In this document: one piece after another, positions 7,125 to 17,602 of the stretch
Layout: the number at the start of each line of letters is the position of its first letter
Numbering within the stretch: position 1 is the stretch's first letter
From: Planctomycetota bacterium
GTDB taxonomy: Bacteria > Planctomycetota > J058
Length of the DNA: 37,017 nt
Reading direction: 5' to 3'
Assembly (NCBI GenBank): GCA_019636275.1
Contig: JAHBXY010000090.1
Span: 1-37,017, forward strand
Notes under the pieces: generated by a model
Told to the model about the DNA's origin: nothing
What the model saw: only the letters and a program-made list of their open reading frames with translations
The model's database searches: none
Made by a program: the position numbers and the translations under genes

Positions 7125-10124
7125 TCACGGATCGTCGCCGTAAGGAACAATGACGTACTGTCTCCGGCCCTCCGGCGGATCGGAGTTGTAGAGGACGACG
7201 GCCCGGGCCCTGCTCGCGTGCAGCAGGGCGCGCCGCCGAGCTCCGCGAAGGACAGCGGTCGCGCCGGCGGGCTCCGGGAGCGCGTGGACGAGCTCGCCGT
7301 CAGGGAGCTGGTAGACCGCGATCCGGAGCCCACCCTCGCCGGTGGGCTCGAGCGTCGCGTAGCGCCGTCCCTCGTGATCGGGCCACGGGGGAGCGTGCGG
7401 GTGGCTGCGTAGTGTCGAGCCGTCGGGCCGAAGCACCCGGTCCTCGAGGAAGGCCGTGCCGTCGGGCAGGACGACCTGCGGTACCCTGGGCAACGTGCCG
7501 GCACGTTGTAGTCGACCATCCGCGCAGCGCCACTCGGTCGCGCCCGCGCCGGATGCGTCGGCGACGATGAACCGCTCCGCATCGCGCCACACGACCTCTC
7601 GCCCACCGATCGCCGTCGCGGGCCCCTGGAACACCTCGAGCGCGCCGTCGCTCGGGGTCAGCCGCAGCGCGCGAAGGGCCGCGCCCGACTCCACCCAGCC
7701 GAGTCGTCCGTCAGGTAAGGCGGCGAGGTGTCGCGGCGCAGCGCCTTCGATCTGCAGCTGGCGCCGGGGGGTCAGCTCGGGGATCGACAGCTCCACGAGG
7801 GCGTCGCCGGTCGCGACCCAGAGCGAGTCTCCCACCTCGGCCAGTCCCTGGACGTCGGCGAGTGTGACCGTCCGCCGGTGCCAGGTTCCGACCTCGATCG
7901 CGGTCAGGACCGCCTTCGTGCGCCACACGAGGAGGCGCCCCGACGGGAGCAGGCGCGGTGGGACACGGACCCGCTGCTGATCCATGTCCGGAAGCACCGA
8001 GTCGTACCCGAAGTCCACCGCGAAGGTGCGCAGGCGCACGGTCACGGGCTCGCGCGCGACGCGCTCCGGTCCGGCGCCGGTCGCCTTGATGGTGATCGCG
8101 TGCTCGCCGACATGCTCCGTCCGAGGGCGCCAGCCGAGAACCGGCCCATCCCACGTCGAACCCGGCGGTCCCTCGACCTCGAGTCGCTGGCCGGGTCGAC
8201 GGTCGGCCGCCTCGGGCGCGTACGTCCAGCCGTCACCGACGTAGACCACGCTCGGCGGGACCGTCTTCAGGCGCAGCGGCGCAGGCGGCGGCGGCTCGAT
8301 GGGCTCCACGGCCGGAAGGTCGCGGACGCGGATCGCCATGGGCACGGACGGCACCAGCACGACGAAGCGGTTGGAGCCGGCGAGTTGCATGGCGTTGCCC
8401 ACGAAGAAGCGGTCCAGCGCGAGGGGCGCCCCGACCGTCGCGTTCGTGAGCGGGTGCCGGCGCTCGAAGCCACGCGTGCTCGCGACGAGGAGCGAGCCGT
8501 CCAGGAACACGGCGCGGGGAACCCCCCCCGGGCCCTCGGTCGGCGCGAGGCTCCCGGCGAGCCTGGGGCCGCCCTGCTCGAAGACGAACCACCCGCCGCG
8601 GTCGGGCCGGCCAAGCCGGTCCAGCAGCTTGCAGGACGCCCTGGCGCGCAGGCCGCGGGCGGGGTCGAACACGGTGGCCTCACCCAGGCCGAACTCGTAC
8701 GCCCAGCGGCCCAGGCCGTCGGTCGAGACGACATGCTGGCCGTCCCCGGAGCGACCCGGCAACGCGACCGAGGCGACGACCGCCAGGCGACCGGCGTCCA
8801 CGAGGAACAACTGCCCCGCGGCGTTGACCTGGCCCGGCTCCGGGCGCTCGGCGCCCGCGGCGTAGACGCGGCGCGGCTCGTCGGACGCGACGGCCAGGGA
8901 GGCTCCTGCCACGGGGATGGCGATGCGCGCGGGGAGCAGCGCCGCCCGGTCGACGTCGATCACCGCGATGCCGGGGGTCCGCTCCGTGGTCACGAGGAGG
9001 CGGTTACCGCTGAGCGCCAGGCAGCGCACCCGGTCACCGACCTCGATCCGGACGACGTCCGGCCGGGCCCCCGTGCAGAGCAACACGGAGCTCTGCTCCG
9101 CGGGCGCGAGGGCGATCCGGCGGGCGTCGCCGCACCAGACCGGCGCCTGGAGCGTCTGCTCCACGCCGTCGAGCCGCATGACCTCGCGCCAGTCCGGCGC
9201 CGGCTCGGGGCCGCCGAAGGGCGAACCTTCCGCGGGGGCCTCGCGGTAGTCTGCGTCCGGCGGACCCTCCAGCGCCGGCCACGTGGCCGCCACGTCGGAG
9301 GCCGGCGCCGCTTCGAGCGTCACCTGGAGCGCGGGCGGAGCGGTCTCCACGGCCACGACACTGGCCCCCGCCGTGGGGGCCATCGGGGTCGTTGCGGAGA
9401 GAGACGAGCCGCGCAAGAGCGGGTGGAGCGCCCACGCGCCCGCGGCCAGGGCGACGGCGCCGAGCGCGGCAGCGACGCCCATCGTGCCGGGCGAGCGCGT
9501 GGCGCTCGCCCGCGGGTGCGTCAGCGCGGTCAGGTTCTGGCACGCCGCGCAGCGCGCCGACTCGCTCCAGCAGTCGTCGTGGTGCCGCGCGAGGCAGCGG
9601 TCGCAGACGACCTCCGCGTCGCCGCGCCGGACGTCCTCGTGGCAGAAGGGGCATCTTCCCAGCGGCTGGCCGTCGAGCGGCGGCATCGTCCTCTGGCGGT
9701 GCGCCGCGACGAGCTGTCCGCCGAGGCATGAGGCCGGAACCGTGAGCGCGAGCGAGACGAGGAGCGCCCACGTCGCGGGGAGCTCCTGCGCGGTCCAGAG
9801 CGCGCCGACGACGGCCAGGGCGCCGATGGCCGTCGTGATCGCGCCCAGGACGAGTGCGTGGCGAAGCTCGGCGCCCCGGGCCAGCGCCGCCGCCACGGCG
9901 CCGCCCAGGATGGTGAAGGCCAGCCCGACCAGGACGTTGGCGCCCAGCCACGCCGGTGAGGCGAAGGAGCGCTCGAGCGCCGTCGGCGACCCTTCCGCGG
10001 ACGCGATGTGCAGCAGGGCGAGGGCCAGCAGGGTGAGGACCGTGCCGGCGAGGTCGACCGCGAAGCCGACCAGCAGGGGCAGGACGCGCACCCGAGTGCG
10101 CTCAGCGGGGGCCGGCAGGGTCAT
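7125..10124 (-). CDS. Membrane RING-like zinc protein with double propeller-like ectodomain (paralogue 1)
   Basis: A 999-residue protein with the full module set. Four helices lie at about 13-40, 58-82, 89-110 and 117-140. A RING-like C4HC3 zinc module follows (C158, C161, C174, C177, H181/H182, C185, C192, C195; signature CLARHHDDCW), then a fifth helix at 215-237. The remaining ~760 residues are beta-rich: a propeller-like region (about 320-605, e.g. LALSGNRLLV, VIDVDR), an Ig-like/cadherin-like domain (about 618-700, GDGWTYAPEA...WRPRTEHVGEHAITI) and a second propeller-like region (about 715-995, LPDGRLGW, VLPDGTAF). With the zinc module cytoplasmic, the ectodomain would lie outside the membrane. 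The start at 10124 has a strong GGAAGGAG 3 nt upstream and overlaps paralogue 2 by 23 bp. It is the last gene of the operon. Function unknown. Confidence 0.85.
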   Translation of the reverse strand: MTLPAPAERTRVRVLPLLVGFAVDLAGTVLTLLALALLHIASAEGSPTALERSFASPAWLGANVLVGLAFTILGGAVAAALARGAELRHALVLGAITTAIGALAVVGALWTAQELPATWALLVSLALTVPASCLGGQLVAAHRQRTMPPLDGQPLGRCPFCHEDVRRGDAEVVCDRCLARHHDDCWSESARCAACQNLTALTHPRASATRSPGTMGVAAALGAVALAAGAWALHPLLRGSSLSATTPMAPTAGASVVAVETAPPALQVTLEAAPASDVAATWPALEGPPDADYREAPAEGSPFGGPEPAPDWREVMRLDGVEQTLQAPVWCGDARRIALAPAEQSSVLLCTGARPDVVRIEVGDRVRCLALSGNRLLVTTERTPGIAVIDVDRAALLPARIAIPVAGASLAVASDEPRRVYAAGAERPEPGQVNAAGQLFLVDAGRLAVVASVALPGRSGDGQHVVSTDGLGRWAYEFGLGEATVFDPARGLRARASCKLLDRLGRPDRGGWFVFEQGGPRLAGSLAPTEGPGGVPRAVFLDGSLLVASTRGFERRHPLTNATVGAPLALDRFFVGNAMQLAGSNRFVVLVPSVPMAIRVRDLPAVEPIEPPPPAPLRLKTVPPSVVYVGDGWTYAPEAADRRPGQRLEVEGPPGSTWDGPVLGWRPRTEHVGEHAITIKATGAGPERVAREPVTVRLRTFAVDFGYDSVLPDMDQQRVRVPPRLLPSGRLLVWRTKAVLTAIEVGTWHRRTVTLADVQGLAEVGDSLWVATGDALVELSIPELTPRRQLQIEGAAPRHLAALPDGRLGWVESGAALRALRLTPSDGALEVFQGPATAIGGREVVWRDAERFIVADASGAGATEWRCADGRLQRAGTLPRVPQVVLPDGTAFLEDRVLRPDGSTLRSHPHAPPWPDHEGRRYATLEPTGEGGLRIAVYQLPDGELVHALPEPAGATAVLRGARRRALLHASRARAVVLYNSDPPEGRRQYVIVPYGDDP

Positions 10125-12711
10125 GCTCCTTCCACGAGCTCGGCTCATACGGGACGAGGAACAGCGTGTCCGGCGCGCCGAGGTCCCACACGACGACCGT
10201 CCGGGCGCGGCTGGCGAGGAGCAGGCCTCGCCGGCCTGCTGCGCCCGAGCTGGCCGCAGCGACTGGGTCGGCGAAGGACGTCAGGCGGCGACCGTCCGGG
10301 AGGCCGTAGAGGCCGAGCCGCACGCCATCGGTCGTCATGTCGACGGCCGCGTAGTACGTCCCGTCGTGGCTGGGGCACGGCGCTCCTTCCGCGTGGCCGC
10401 GGAGCGTCGAGCCATCGGGGCGAAGCACACGCTCGGACAGGAACACCGTACCGTCCGGGAGGACCGCGCGGGGAGGGTCCGCGGGCGCGAGCCGTGTGAG
10501 CGCACCCTGGCTCCAGCGCCAGAGGGCGTCCGCGATGACGACCCGCTCGGCGTCGAGCCAGACCAGGTCCAGCGCGTGGACGCGCTCGGTCGCGCCCTCG
10601 ACGACCTCGCTGCGCGACGCGCCCGGGGCGAAGCGTCCCAGGTGGATCCTCGCTCCCCCGCGCGGCGCGATCCAGCTCAGCCGGCCGTCGGGCAGCGCTG
10701 CCAGCGCGACGGGGCTGGTGCCGGCCACACGGTGCTGCGCGCGGGGGGTGAGGTCGGGGCAGCCCAGCTCGACGAGCGCTCCGTCGTCGGTCAGCACCCA
10801 GAGGGCGTCGCCGACCTCCACGAGCCCGCGGCACCCGGCGAGGCTCAGGGCACGGGTCCGCCAGGTCCCTGGCTCGAGCGCGACGATGTGGGTGGCCGAC
10901 CAGCCGACGGCGAGTCGTCCCGACGGGAGCGCTCGCAGCGGACGGACGAGCCCCTTGGGCGCCGGCAAGGTGAGGAGCTGGACCCTGACGGGCAGCGTGA
11001 GCCGCTCCTCCTCGCCAGCGTCCGTCGTGACGACCAGCGTGACGGAGCGGTAGCCGGCCTGTTCGACGGCGGGCCGCCAGCGGGCCGTGGTCCCGTCCCA
11101 GCGGAGCCCCGACGGTCCCTCGACGTGCACCCGCGCGCCCGTGGGCTCCGTCACGCGCGGCGAGAAGATCCACTCCTCACCCACGTGGCCATGCGTCGGA
11201 GCCGCGGCGGCCAGGCGCACCTGGCGCGACGGTCGACGGTCGGCGGGGCCAGCGATGTCCATGACCTGCAGCTTGGTCGAGTACGAGGGCGCGCGCAGGA
11301 GCCGCCGCGTCCCAGCGATGAGCATGGGCGGAAGCGACGGGTCGTAGCTGCTGCCCTGGCGGTCTGGATCGGCGAACCGCTCGCCGACGGGGCGGGCCGT
11401 CTCGGGGTCGCGTCTCTCGAACACGGTGAACTCCTCGGTGCGGACGAGGAGCGTGCCATCCGGCAGCTCGCCCAGCAGCTGACCGCCAGGCGCGTCGACG
11501 CGCTCGTGCGAGCCGGCCCGGACCACGACGTGAGCGTCGAACAGGAACCGGCCCTCGGCGTCGGGCTCACCTCCGCGACCCGCGCCGTGCACCTCCGCGA
11601 AGCCGTTCGCGGGGTCGTACGTGCGGGTGTCGACGTAGAGCAGGCGCCCGCGACCGTCGGTCTTCAAGGCGCGCGGATGCGTCGAGCTCGGAATGACGAC
11701 ACCGCGCGGCGTGGAGGCGACGAGTCGCATGCGCCCGGCGTCGATCAGGTGGAGCCGACCTCCGGCGAGGACGTATGCGCGCCGCGGCTCCCGCGCGCAG
11801 GTGACCACGATTCCTTGTGGCGCATCCAGCGGGATCTCGGCCGGCAGGGCCTCGCCGCGGTCGAGGTCGACGGCGACGAGCGCAGGGCGATCCGCCAGCG
11901 TCAGCAGCAGCCGGTTGCCGCTGATGGCGCCGTACCAGGGGCGGTCCGCGAGGGTGACGCGCGCGACCTCCTCCCCCGGTCCCTCGAGCACCGCGAGCTG
12001 CCGCTCGCGCTCGCCGACGAGCACGACCCGTCCGCCCGCGGCGAAGACACGCAGCGGCCGACTGAACGGCACGGTGCACACGTCGCGCCAGGTCGGCGCC
12101 GCGTCGATCCCACCGAAGCATGGCTCCGGGTCCACCGCGTCGCGGTAACCGGCATCCGGATCGCCCTCGAGGTCGCGCCAGCCTCCGGCCGCCTCGGCCG
12201 ACCGGGGGGGCGGCTCGAACACCCGCTCGTCGACGAGCGGCGCCGCGAACGCCTCGATCCCGAGCTCGGTCACGGGCGCCGCCGGGGCCGGCGGCGGCGC
12301 AGGCGCGCTCGGCGTGGACCGCGCCTCGTCCGAGGGCGTGGCGCTGCGGGGACGGGTGGCGACGTGGATGATGGTCACGACCGCGACCGCGCTCGCGGCG
12401 GCGAACAGCCGGGGCCCCGAGGCTCGTCGAGGGGTGGCGCCCGCAGCCCCCTCCAGGGCTTCCTCCCCTGCGCAGGCGCCGCAGCGGCGCACGGCGCGCC
12501 AGCACTCCGCGTGGTGGCGAGCGAGACACGCGCCACACACGAGCGTGTCCGGTCCCCGCAGCACCTCATGGCCGCACGCCGGGCAGCGCAAGAGCTTCAG
12601 CGGGATCGATCCGCCGGGCGCGTGACTCGGCGGCGGGATGTCCTTGCTCCGCTTCGGCGGTCCCCCGCCCTCGCCTCCGAGCTCGTGCTCGACCTCGTCC
12701 GGCGAGCTCAC
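10102..12711 (-). CDS. RING-like zinc protein with double propeller-like ectodomain, no 4-helix block (paralogue 2)
   Basis: An 869-residue paralogue lacking the four-helix block. After a 40-residue polar start comes the C4HC3 zinc module (C43, C46, C59, C62, H66/H67, C70, C77, C80; signature CLARHHAECW). One membrane helix (about 100-118), a Pro/Ala linker and the conserved LEG-PDAGYRDA motif (181-192) follow. The ectodomain matches paralogue 1: propeller-like (SGNRLLLTL, VDLDRGEALP), Ig-like (about 500-575, GEEWIFSPR...WRPAVEQAGYRSVTL) and propeller-like again (GLVEVGDALW, LPDGRLSW, VLPDGTVFL). A single helix after the zinc module again puts zinc inside and propellers outside. The GTG at 12711 overlaps the stop of paralogue 3 in a GTGA; the frame stays open upstream only as a shadow of paralogue 3. 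The downstream stop overlaps the start of paralogue 1. Confidence 0.83.
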   Translation of the reverse strand: MSSPDEVEHELGGEGGGPPKRSKDIPPPSHAPGGSIPLKLLRCPACGHEVLRGPDTLVCGACLARHHAECWRAVRRCGACAGEEALEGAAGATPRRASGPRLFAAASAVAVVTIIHVATRPRSATPSDEARSTPSAPAPPPAPAAPVTELGIEAFAAPLVDERVFEPPPRSAEAAGGWRDLEGDPDAGYRDAVDPEPCFGGIDAAPTWRDVCTVPFSRPLRVFAAGGRVVLVGERERQLAVLEGPGEEVARVTLADRPWYGAISGNRLLLTLADRPALVAVDLDRGEALPAEIPLDAPQGIVVTCAREPRRAYVLAGGRLHLIDAGRMRLVASTPRGVVIPSSTHPRALKTDGRGRLLYVDTRTYDPANGFAEVHGAGRGGEPDAEGRFLFDAHVVVRAGSHERVDAPGGQLLGELPDGTLLVRTEEFTVFERRDPETARPVGERFADPDRQGSSYDPSLPPMLIAGTRRLLRAPSYSTKLQVMDIAGPADRRPSRQVRLAAAAPTHGHVGEEWIFSPRVTEPTGARVHVEGPSGLRWDGTTARWRPAVEQAGYRSVTLVVTTDAGEEERLTLPVRVQLLTLPAPKGLVRPLRALPSGRLAVGWSATHIVALEPGTWRTRALSLAGCRGLVEVGDALWVLTDDGALVELGCPDLTPRAQHRVAGTSPVALAALPDGRLSWIAPRGGARIHLGRFAPGASRSEVVEGATERVHALDLVWLDAERVVIADALWRWSQGALTRLAPADPPRAVLPDGTVFLSERVLRPDGSTLRGHAEGAPCPSHDGTYYAAVDMTTDGVRLGLYGLPDGRRLTSFADPVAAASSGAAGRRGLLLASRARTVVVWDLGAPDTLFLVPYEPSSWKEHDPAGPR

Positions 12712-15482
12712 CGCGGCCCCGGCAACGCATAGGGGATCATGATGAACGTGCAGGTGTGGCGCGCCTCCGGGGTGAGCGCCTTCGCCTCGATCGTGTAGCC
12801 AACGAACGCCGATGCGCGGCTCGCGAGGAACAAGCCCTGGAGCCCTGCCGGCAGGGCGACGGACGTCAGGACCTCGCCACTGCGCAGGCTTCGCACCGCG
12901 GCGCGGTGCGTCCGGTCCTGCTGGCGCTCGAGCGTCGCGTAGTGCGTCCCGTCGTGGCTCGCGCCGATGACCGAGGAGTGCTCCCGGACGAGCGACCCGT
13001 CCACGCCGAAGAGCCGACGGGTCGTGATGACGGTGCCGTCGGGGAGGACGCCCTCGACCGGTCCCGTGTAGCCGTCGATCGCCGTCAGCCCGTCGATGCC
13101 CCAGCGCCGAACCGCGGCCCCGATGAACACCCGGTCGGCGTCCCACCACGTGAGCTGGCGAAGCTCGCCCGACCAGGCGCCCTCGATCACCTCGCACGTG
13201 TTTGCACCGGGGCGGAACCGGCCCAGGCGGACCCGAGCCGGCCCCGGCGCGTCGGCCCAGCCCACGCGTCCGTCGCGGAGCGCGGCCACCAGCCGCGGGG
13301 CAGCGCCTGTCAGGTGGACCTCCGCCAACGGCAACAGATCCGGTGACGAGAGCTCCACCAGGGCCCCCCCCGACGCCACCCAGAACGAGTCCCCCACCTC
13401 GGCGAACCCCGTGCAGCGAATGAGCCCCAGCGCGCGCACCACGCCGCTCACCGGGTCGAGGGTGCCGAAGTCGCGCGACGTGCACCACGCGACGACGCGG
13501 CCGGAGGGGGCGAGGCTCGCCTCGAGCTTCGTCACACCGTGCGGCAGGTCGAGGCTCAGGCGGCGCAACCCCACCACCACCGGCTCCTGCACCTCATGAG
13601 AGCGGTCGCCCGCGACGTGCGCGCTGATCGTGACGAGCCTCGCGCCGACGTCGTCAGCCGTAGGTCGCCACCGGGCCGTCGTGCCATCCCACGTCAGCCC
13701 ATCCGGGCCTGTGACGTCGAGCGCGGCGTCGGCAGGCTCGCTCACGCGCGGCGCGTAGGTCCACTCGCTGCCAGCCGTCGCGGGCGGCGGAAGCGCCTCG
13801 AGCCGTAGTACGTCGGTCGTCACCGCCGCCGGCTCATCCAGCGGCACGTCGAGGACCTCCAGCTTCGGCGGGCGGCCGTCCCGGACCCTCACCAGCCGGT
13901 CGGTGCCCGCGAGGAGCGCGGGACCGAAGCGCACGTTCTCGCTCGGCTCTGCCAGCGGCTCGCCCAGGCGTCGAGCGGTGAGCGGGTCACGGCGCTCCAG
14001 CACGCCGGCCGCCTGCACGAGGAGCGAACCGTCGCTCAGTGCGCCCAGGAGGTCGCCGCCCGGAGCGTCCACACGCTCGAGGGAGCCCGCCCGCCGCACG
14101 CCCTGCGCAGAGAAGAGGAACCGGCCGGCCGGATCGACACGCACCGCGCCGAGGCTCTCCCGGCGCGTGCAGACCGGCGCGAACCCTCGCGCCGGGTCCT
14201 GCACGATGATCCCGTCACGGTCGAAGAGGTACACCAGTCGCCCACGACCATCGGCGTCGAAGTCGCGGCGCCGAATCGGCACCTCTTGCGGCGACGCTGC
14301 GACGACCCGGAGCCGCCCGACGTCGAGCACCGAGGTGACGCCCCATGCGTCGACGTAGGCCCGGCGCGGCTCGAGGGCGCAGACCCTCAGGGTCTCGGCG
14401 CCGAGCCGCACTCTCTCCTGCAGCAGCTCTCCGCGGTCGAGGTCCACCACCCGGACCGCCAAGCGGCCGCCCACGAGCAGGCGGTTTCCGCTCAGCGCCA
14501 GACAGACGTTGCTATCGCCGGTGTGGAACTGGAGGGGCTCGGACCGGCTGGCGTCCAGGACGTACAACCTCGACTCGGTGGCGACGGCCACCCGGCGCTG
14601 GTCGCCCACGAGGTGCAGCCGTCCCCCGCCCGTCAGGTCGGGCGCGAGCTCGTGGGCCAGCCGCCATGAGGGCGCCGGCGCGCTGCCGCCGATCCGTGGG
14701 CCGTCCGCGGGCGGAGCCTCGCGGTAGGTCGGGTCCGCCGCTCCCTCGAGGCGGAGCGGGGCGTCGTCTGGCGTCGCGGCCGGAGGCGTCGCCACGACCG
14801 CCTGATCGACGACGGGCGGCGGGAGCGTTCGGGCCTCGAGCTCGCGCGCCGGCGGTGCGAGCGACGGCTGCTGCGCCGCCGCCGGTCGAGGCACGCTCCT
14901 CACCGGAGGCGCTGGCGCTGCTGGCGCCGCTGGCGGCGCCGAGGGGGCCGGGGGCGGCACGACCAGCGAACCGACGGACGTGGCGACCAGCGTCGCCAGC
15001 GAGATGGGGATCAGATGCGCGTCCCACGACGCGGGCGCTGCGGCCCGGCGCCCGCGAAGCCACGCGCCGGCGCAGGAGGCCGGCACCGTCAAAGCGATCG
15101 GGATCAGCGTCGACCAGGCCGGAGAGGGCGCGGCATCCGGCAAGCCGGCGACGAGGACGAGGACGATCGCGACCTCGAGCACCCCGAGCACGAGGCCGTG
15201 GTCGACATGGCGGTGGCCGGCGACGGCCGCGCACGCGTATCCCCCGAGCAGCGTGCATGTGAGTCCGAGCAGCACGCCGGACACGAGCATGGAGGTCGAA
15301 GTCAAGGCGCGCTGCACGTCCTCCGGAGACCCGAGCACGACCGCCGTCAGCAGCGCGACCCCGAGCGAGACGAGGAACGTCCCGCCGAGGTCGACGACGA
15401 CCCCGACCAGCAAACCGACGACACTGAGAGGTCGCCTCGTTCGATCGTCGGCCGCTCCCAATGTCCCTCCGGCCCCTACCAT
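12708..15482 (-). CDS. Membrane protein with double propeller-like ectodomain, RING-like module missing (paralogue 3)
   Basis: A 924-residue first gene of the three-paralogue operon. Helices lie at about 20-49, 64-88, 97-114, 123-142 and 156-175, matching paralogue 1. Where that protein has its zinc module (between helices 4 and 5), this one has about 13 residues (RGRRAAAPASWDA) and no Cys pairs. A ~60-residue Pro/Ala linker leads to the conserved LEGAADPTYREAP motif, a propeller-like region (LALSGNRLLVGG, VVDLDRGELL), an Ig-like domain (about 555-635, GSEWTYAPRVSEP...WRPTADDVGA) and a second propeller-like region (GFAEVGDSFW, ALRDGRVGW, VLPDGTVIT). The ATG at 15482 has a weak ribosome site; a TTG at 15461 sits behind GGAGGG and could be the true start (917 aa). 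A possible -10 (TAGAAA, 15503-15498) lies upstream. Confidence 0.82.
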   Translation of the reverse strand: MVGAGGTLGAADDRTRRPLSVVGLLVGVVVDLGGTFLVSLGVALLTAVVLGSPEDVQRALTSTSMLVSGVLLGLTCTLLGGYACAAVAGHRHVDHGLVLGVLEVAIVLVLVAGLPDAAPSPAWSTLIPIALTVPASCAGAWLRGRRAAAPASWDAHLIPISLATLVATSVGSLVVPPPAPSAPPAAPAAPAPPVRSVPRPAAAQQPSLAPPARELEARTLPPPVVDQAVVATPPAATPDDAPLRLEGAADPTYREAPPADGPRIGGSAPAPSWRLAHELAPDLTGGGRLHLVGDQRRVAVATESRLYVLDASRSEPLQFHTGDSNVCLALSGNRLLVGGRLAVRVVDLDRGELLQERVRLGAETLRVCALEPRRAYVDAWGVTSVLDVGRLRVVAASPQEVPIRRRDFDADGRGRLVYLFDRDGIIVQDPARGFAPVCTRRESLGAVRVDPAGRFLFSAQGVRRAGSLERVDAPGGDLLGALSDGSLLVQAAGVLERRDPLTARRLGEPLAEPSENVRFGPALLAGTDRLVRVRDGRPPKLEVLDVPLDEPAAVTTDVLRLEALPPPATAGSEWTYAPRVSEPADAALDVTGPDGLTWDGTTARWRPTADDVGARLVTISAHVAGDRSHEVQEPVVVGLRRLSLDLPHGVTKLEASLAPSGRVVAWCTSRDFGTLDPVSGVVRALGLIRCTGFAEVGDSFWVASGGALVELSSPDLLPLAEVHLTGAAPRLVAALRDGRVGWADAPGPARVRLGRFRPGANTCEVIEGAWSGELRQLTWWDADRVFIGAAVRRWGIDGLTAIDGYTGPVEGVLPDGTVITTRRLFGVDGSLVREHSSVIGASHDGTHYATLERQQDRTHRAAVRSLRSGEVLTSVALPAGLQGLFLASRASAFVGYTIEAKALTPEARHTCTFIMIPYALPGPR

Positions 15483-15758
15483 GACGCCTGTGACGACTTT
15501 CTACAAGTCCCACTCGGGCACGGGCACGGTGCGGCTCGAAGCGAGCACTGGCCCAGGGGCGCGGGTCACCTCCTGCTGGCTGCGCCTCAGGTGCTCAGCG
15601 ACGCAGGGGGCCGGCGGCGGGACCACGTCCGGACTGGGCCGTACTCCTCGACGAGGTGCTCGAGCAGCCCCGAGCGGAGGCGAGCGAGCGTACGCGCAAG
15701 AACCGCACCGCCTCGCGCGCGCTCCAGCCGCGCAGCGCCTTCGGAAGCCGCAGCGGTC
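15483..15758 (-). other. 276-bp intergenic stretch with possible coding remnant
   Basis: This stretch lies between the ABC/coiled-coil operon, which ends at 15759, and the RING-propeller operon, which starts at 15482. Two adjacent minus-strand frames each read like natural protein in part: LPKALRGWSAREAVRFLR at about 15740-15685, then LARTLARLRSGLLEHLVEEY in the neighbouring frame ending near 15594. A single frameshift would join them into one short C-terminal domain, so this may be a decayed gene or an unrecognised small one. The rest (15483-15590) holds presumed promoter DNA for paralogue 3. No strong terminator is seen. Confidence 0.25.
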
Positions 15759-16750
15759 CTAGGACCCCTCGAGCGCCCGCTTCCAGCGCTCGCGCTCGTC
15801 GTCGTCGGTCCTGGCCGGCGCGCGCGGCGCTTCGCTGATCTCCGGCGCCACCTCGGCCGCCGGCACGTCGAGCGAGAACGGCTGGCCTTGCGCCTCGAGG
15901 TGCGCCTGCACGTGGTCCATGTGGTCGCGGTGCCGCCCGACCTCGAGGACGATCTGGTCGAGGCTCGAGGCGATCCCCTGCGCCGACGTGGCCGCGATCA
16001 CCTGGTCGCGCACGAGCTTGACGGTGTTCTCGAGCGTCTCGAGGCTCACCTCGACGTACTCGCGCTCCTCGCGCGACTTGGCGAAGCGGTCGGCCCGCTG
16101 GCGCAGGACGAGGAGGTTCTTCTCCTTGGCGGCGCGCAGGCGGCCGGGCTCCATCTTGGCGACCTCCTGCTCGAGCGCGGCCAGCCGGCGCGCCAGCGAG
16201 CCCTCCTCCGAGGACTTGAGGTTCTCGTCGAGCTGGCGCATGGCCAGGAGCATGCGCGCGTACTCCTCGAGCAGGTAGTCGAGCTTGGCGAGCGTCTCCT
16301 CGAAGACCTCGAGCTCGCCCTCCTGGGCGGCCTCGGCGTGCTTGCGGATCTCGCGCACGACCGCCGCCGTCTTCTCGTACTGCTGCTTGAGCTCCGGCGG
16401 CAGCTCCCCCGTGATCGACTTGCGCCGCGTGTCGCGCGCCTCGAGGGCGGCGGCGTTCTTGCGCGCGCGCACCGAGCGGCGGAAGCGCTCGGAGAAGGGC
16501 GCGATCCCCAGCCAGCACACCTCCCAGGCCACGAGCAGCGACCCGGCCAGCAGCGTGAAGGGCGGCATCATCACCGCGCTGGCGAGCGTGAGCGCCCCGA
16601 GCCCGCCGACGGTGATCAGGTTGTACTGGTCGTAGGCCGCTTCCTTGAAGTAGCTGATGTCCTCGTCGCGGCTCTTGAGCCAGCGCTCCTTGATGAGCGC
16701 CAGCTCGCGGCGCAGCCTCGCCTCCTGCTCGTCGAGGGCGCCGCCGTCCT

Positions 16751-16754
<4 letters not shown>
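15759..16754 (-). CDS. Membrane-anchored coiled-coil protein of the ABC/PspA operon
   Basis: A 331-residue protein. The first 44 residues form a charged helix (EARLRRELALIKERW). Two adjacent membrane helices (about 45-62 and 64-84) form a hairpin, and the rest (90-300) is almost entirely heptad-like coiled coil rich in E, R, L and K, ending in an acidic Pro/Ala tail (DDDERERWKRALEGS). Both ends are probably cytoplasmic. Start: GTG at 16754, overlapping the ATPase stop in a GTGA; the frame is open upstream but that part is a shadow of the ATPase gene. I do not recognise the family. A two-helix hairpin plus long coiled coil in an operon with PspA resembles membrane-stress adaptors (XpaC/TelA-like neighbours), but this is inference from layout. 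Confidence 0.75.

Positions 16755-17601
<847 letters not shown>

Positions 17602-17602
<1 letters not shown>

Noticed and set aside
12712..13488. In-frame N-terminal extension of paralogue 2
   Set aside because: It lies wholly inside paralogue 3 in another frame, is Arg/Gly/His-rich with no homology to the other paralogues, and the GTG at 12711 gives a clean 4-base coupled start.
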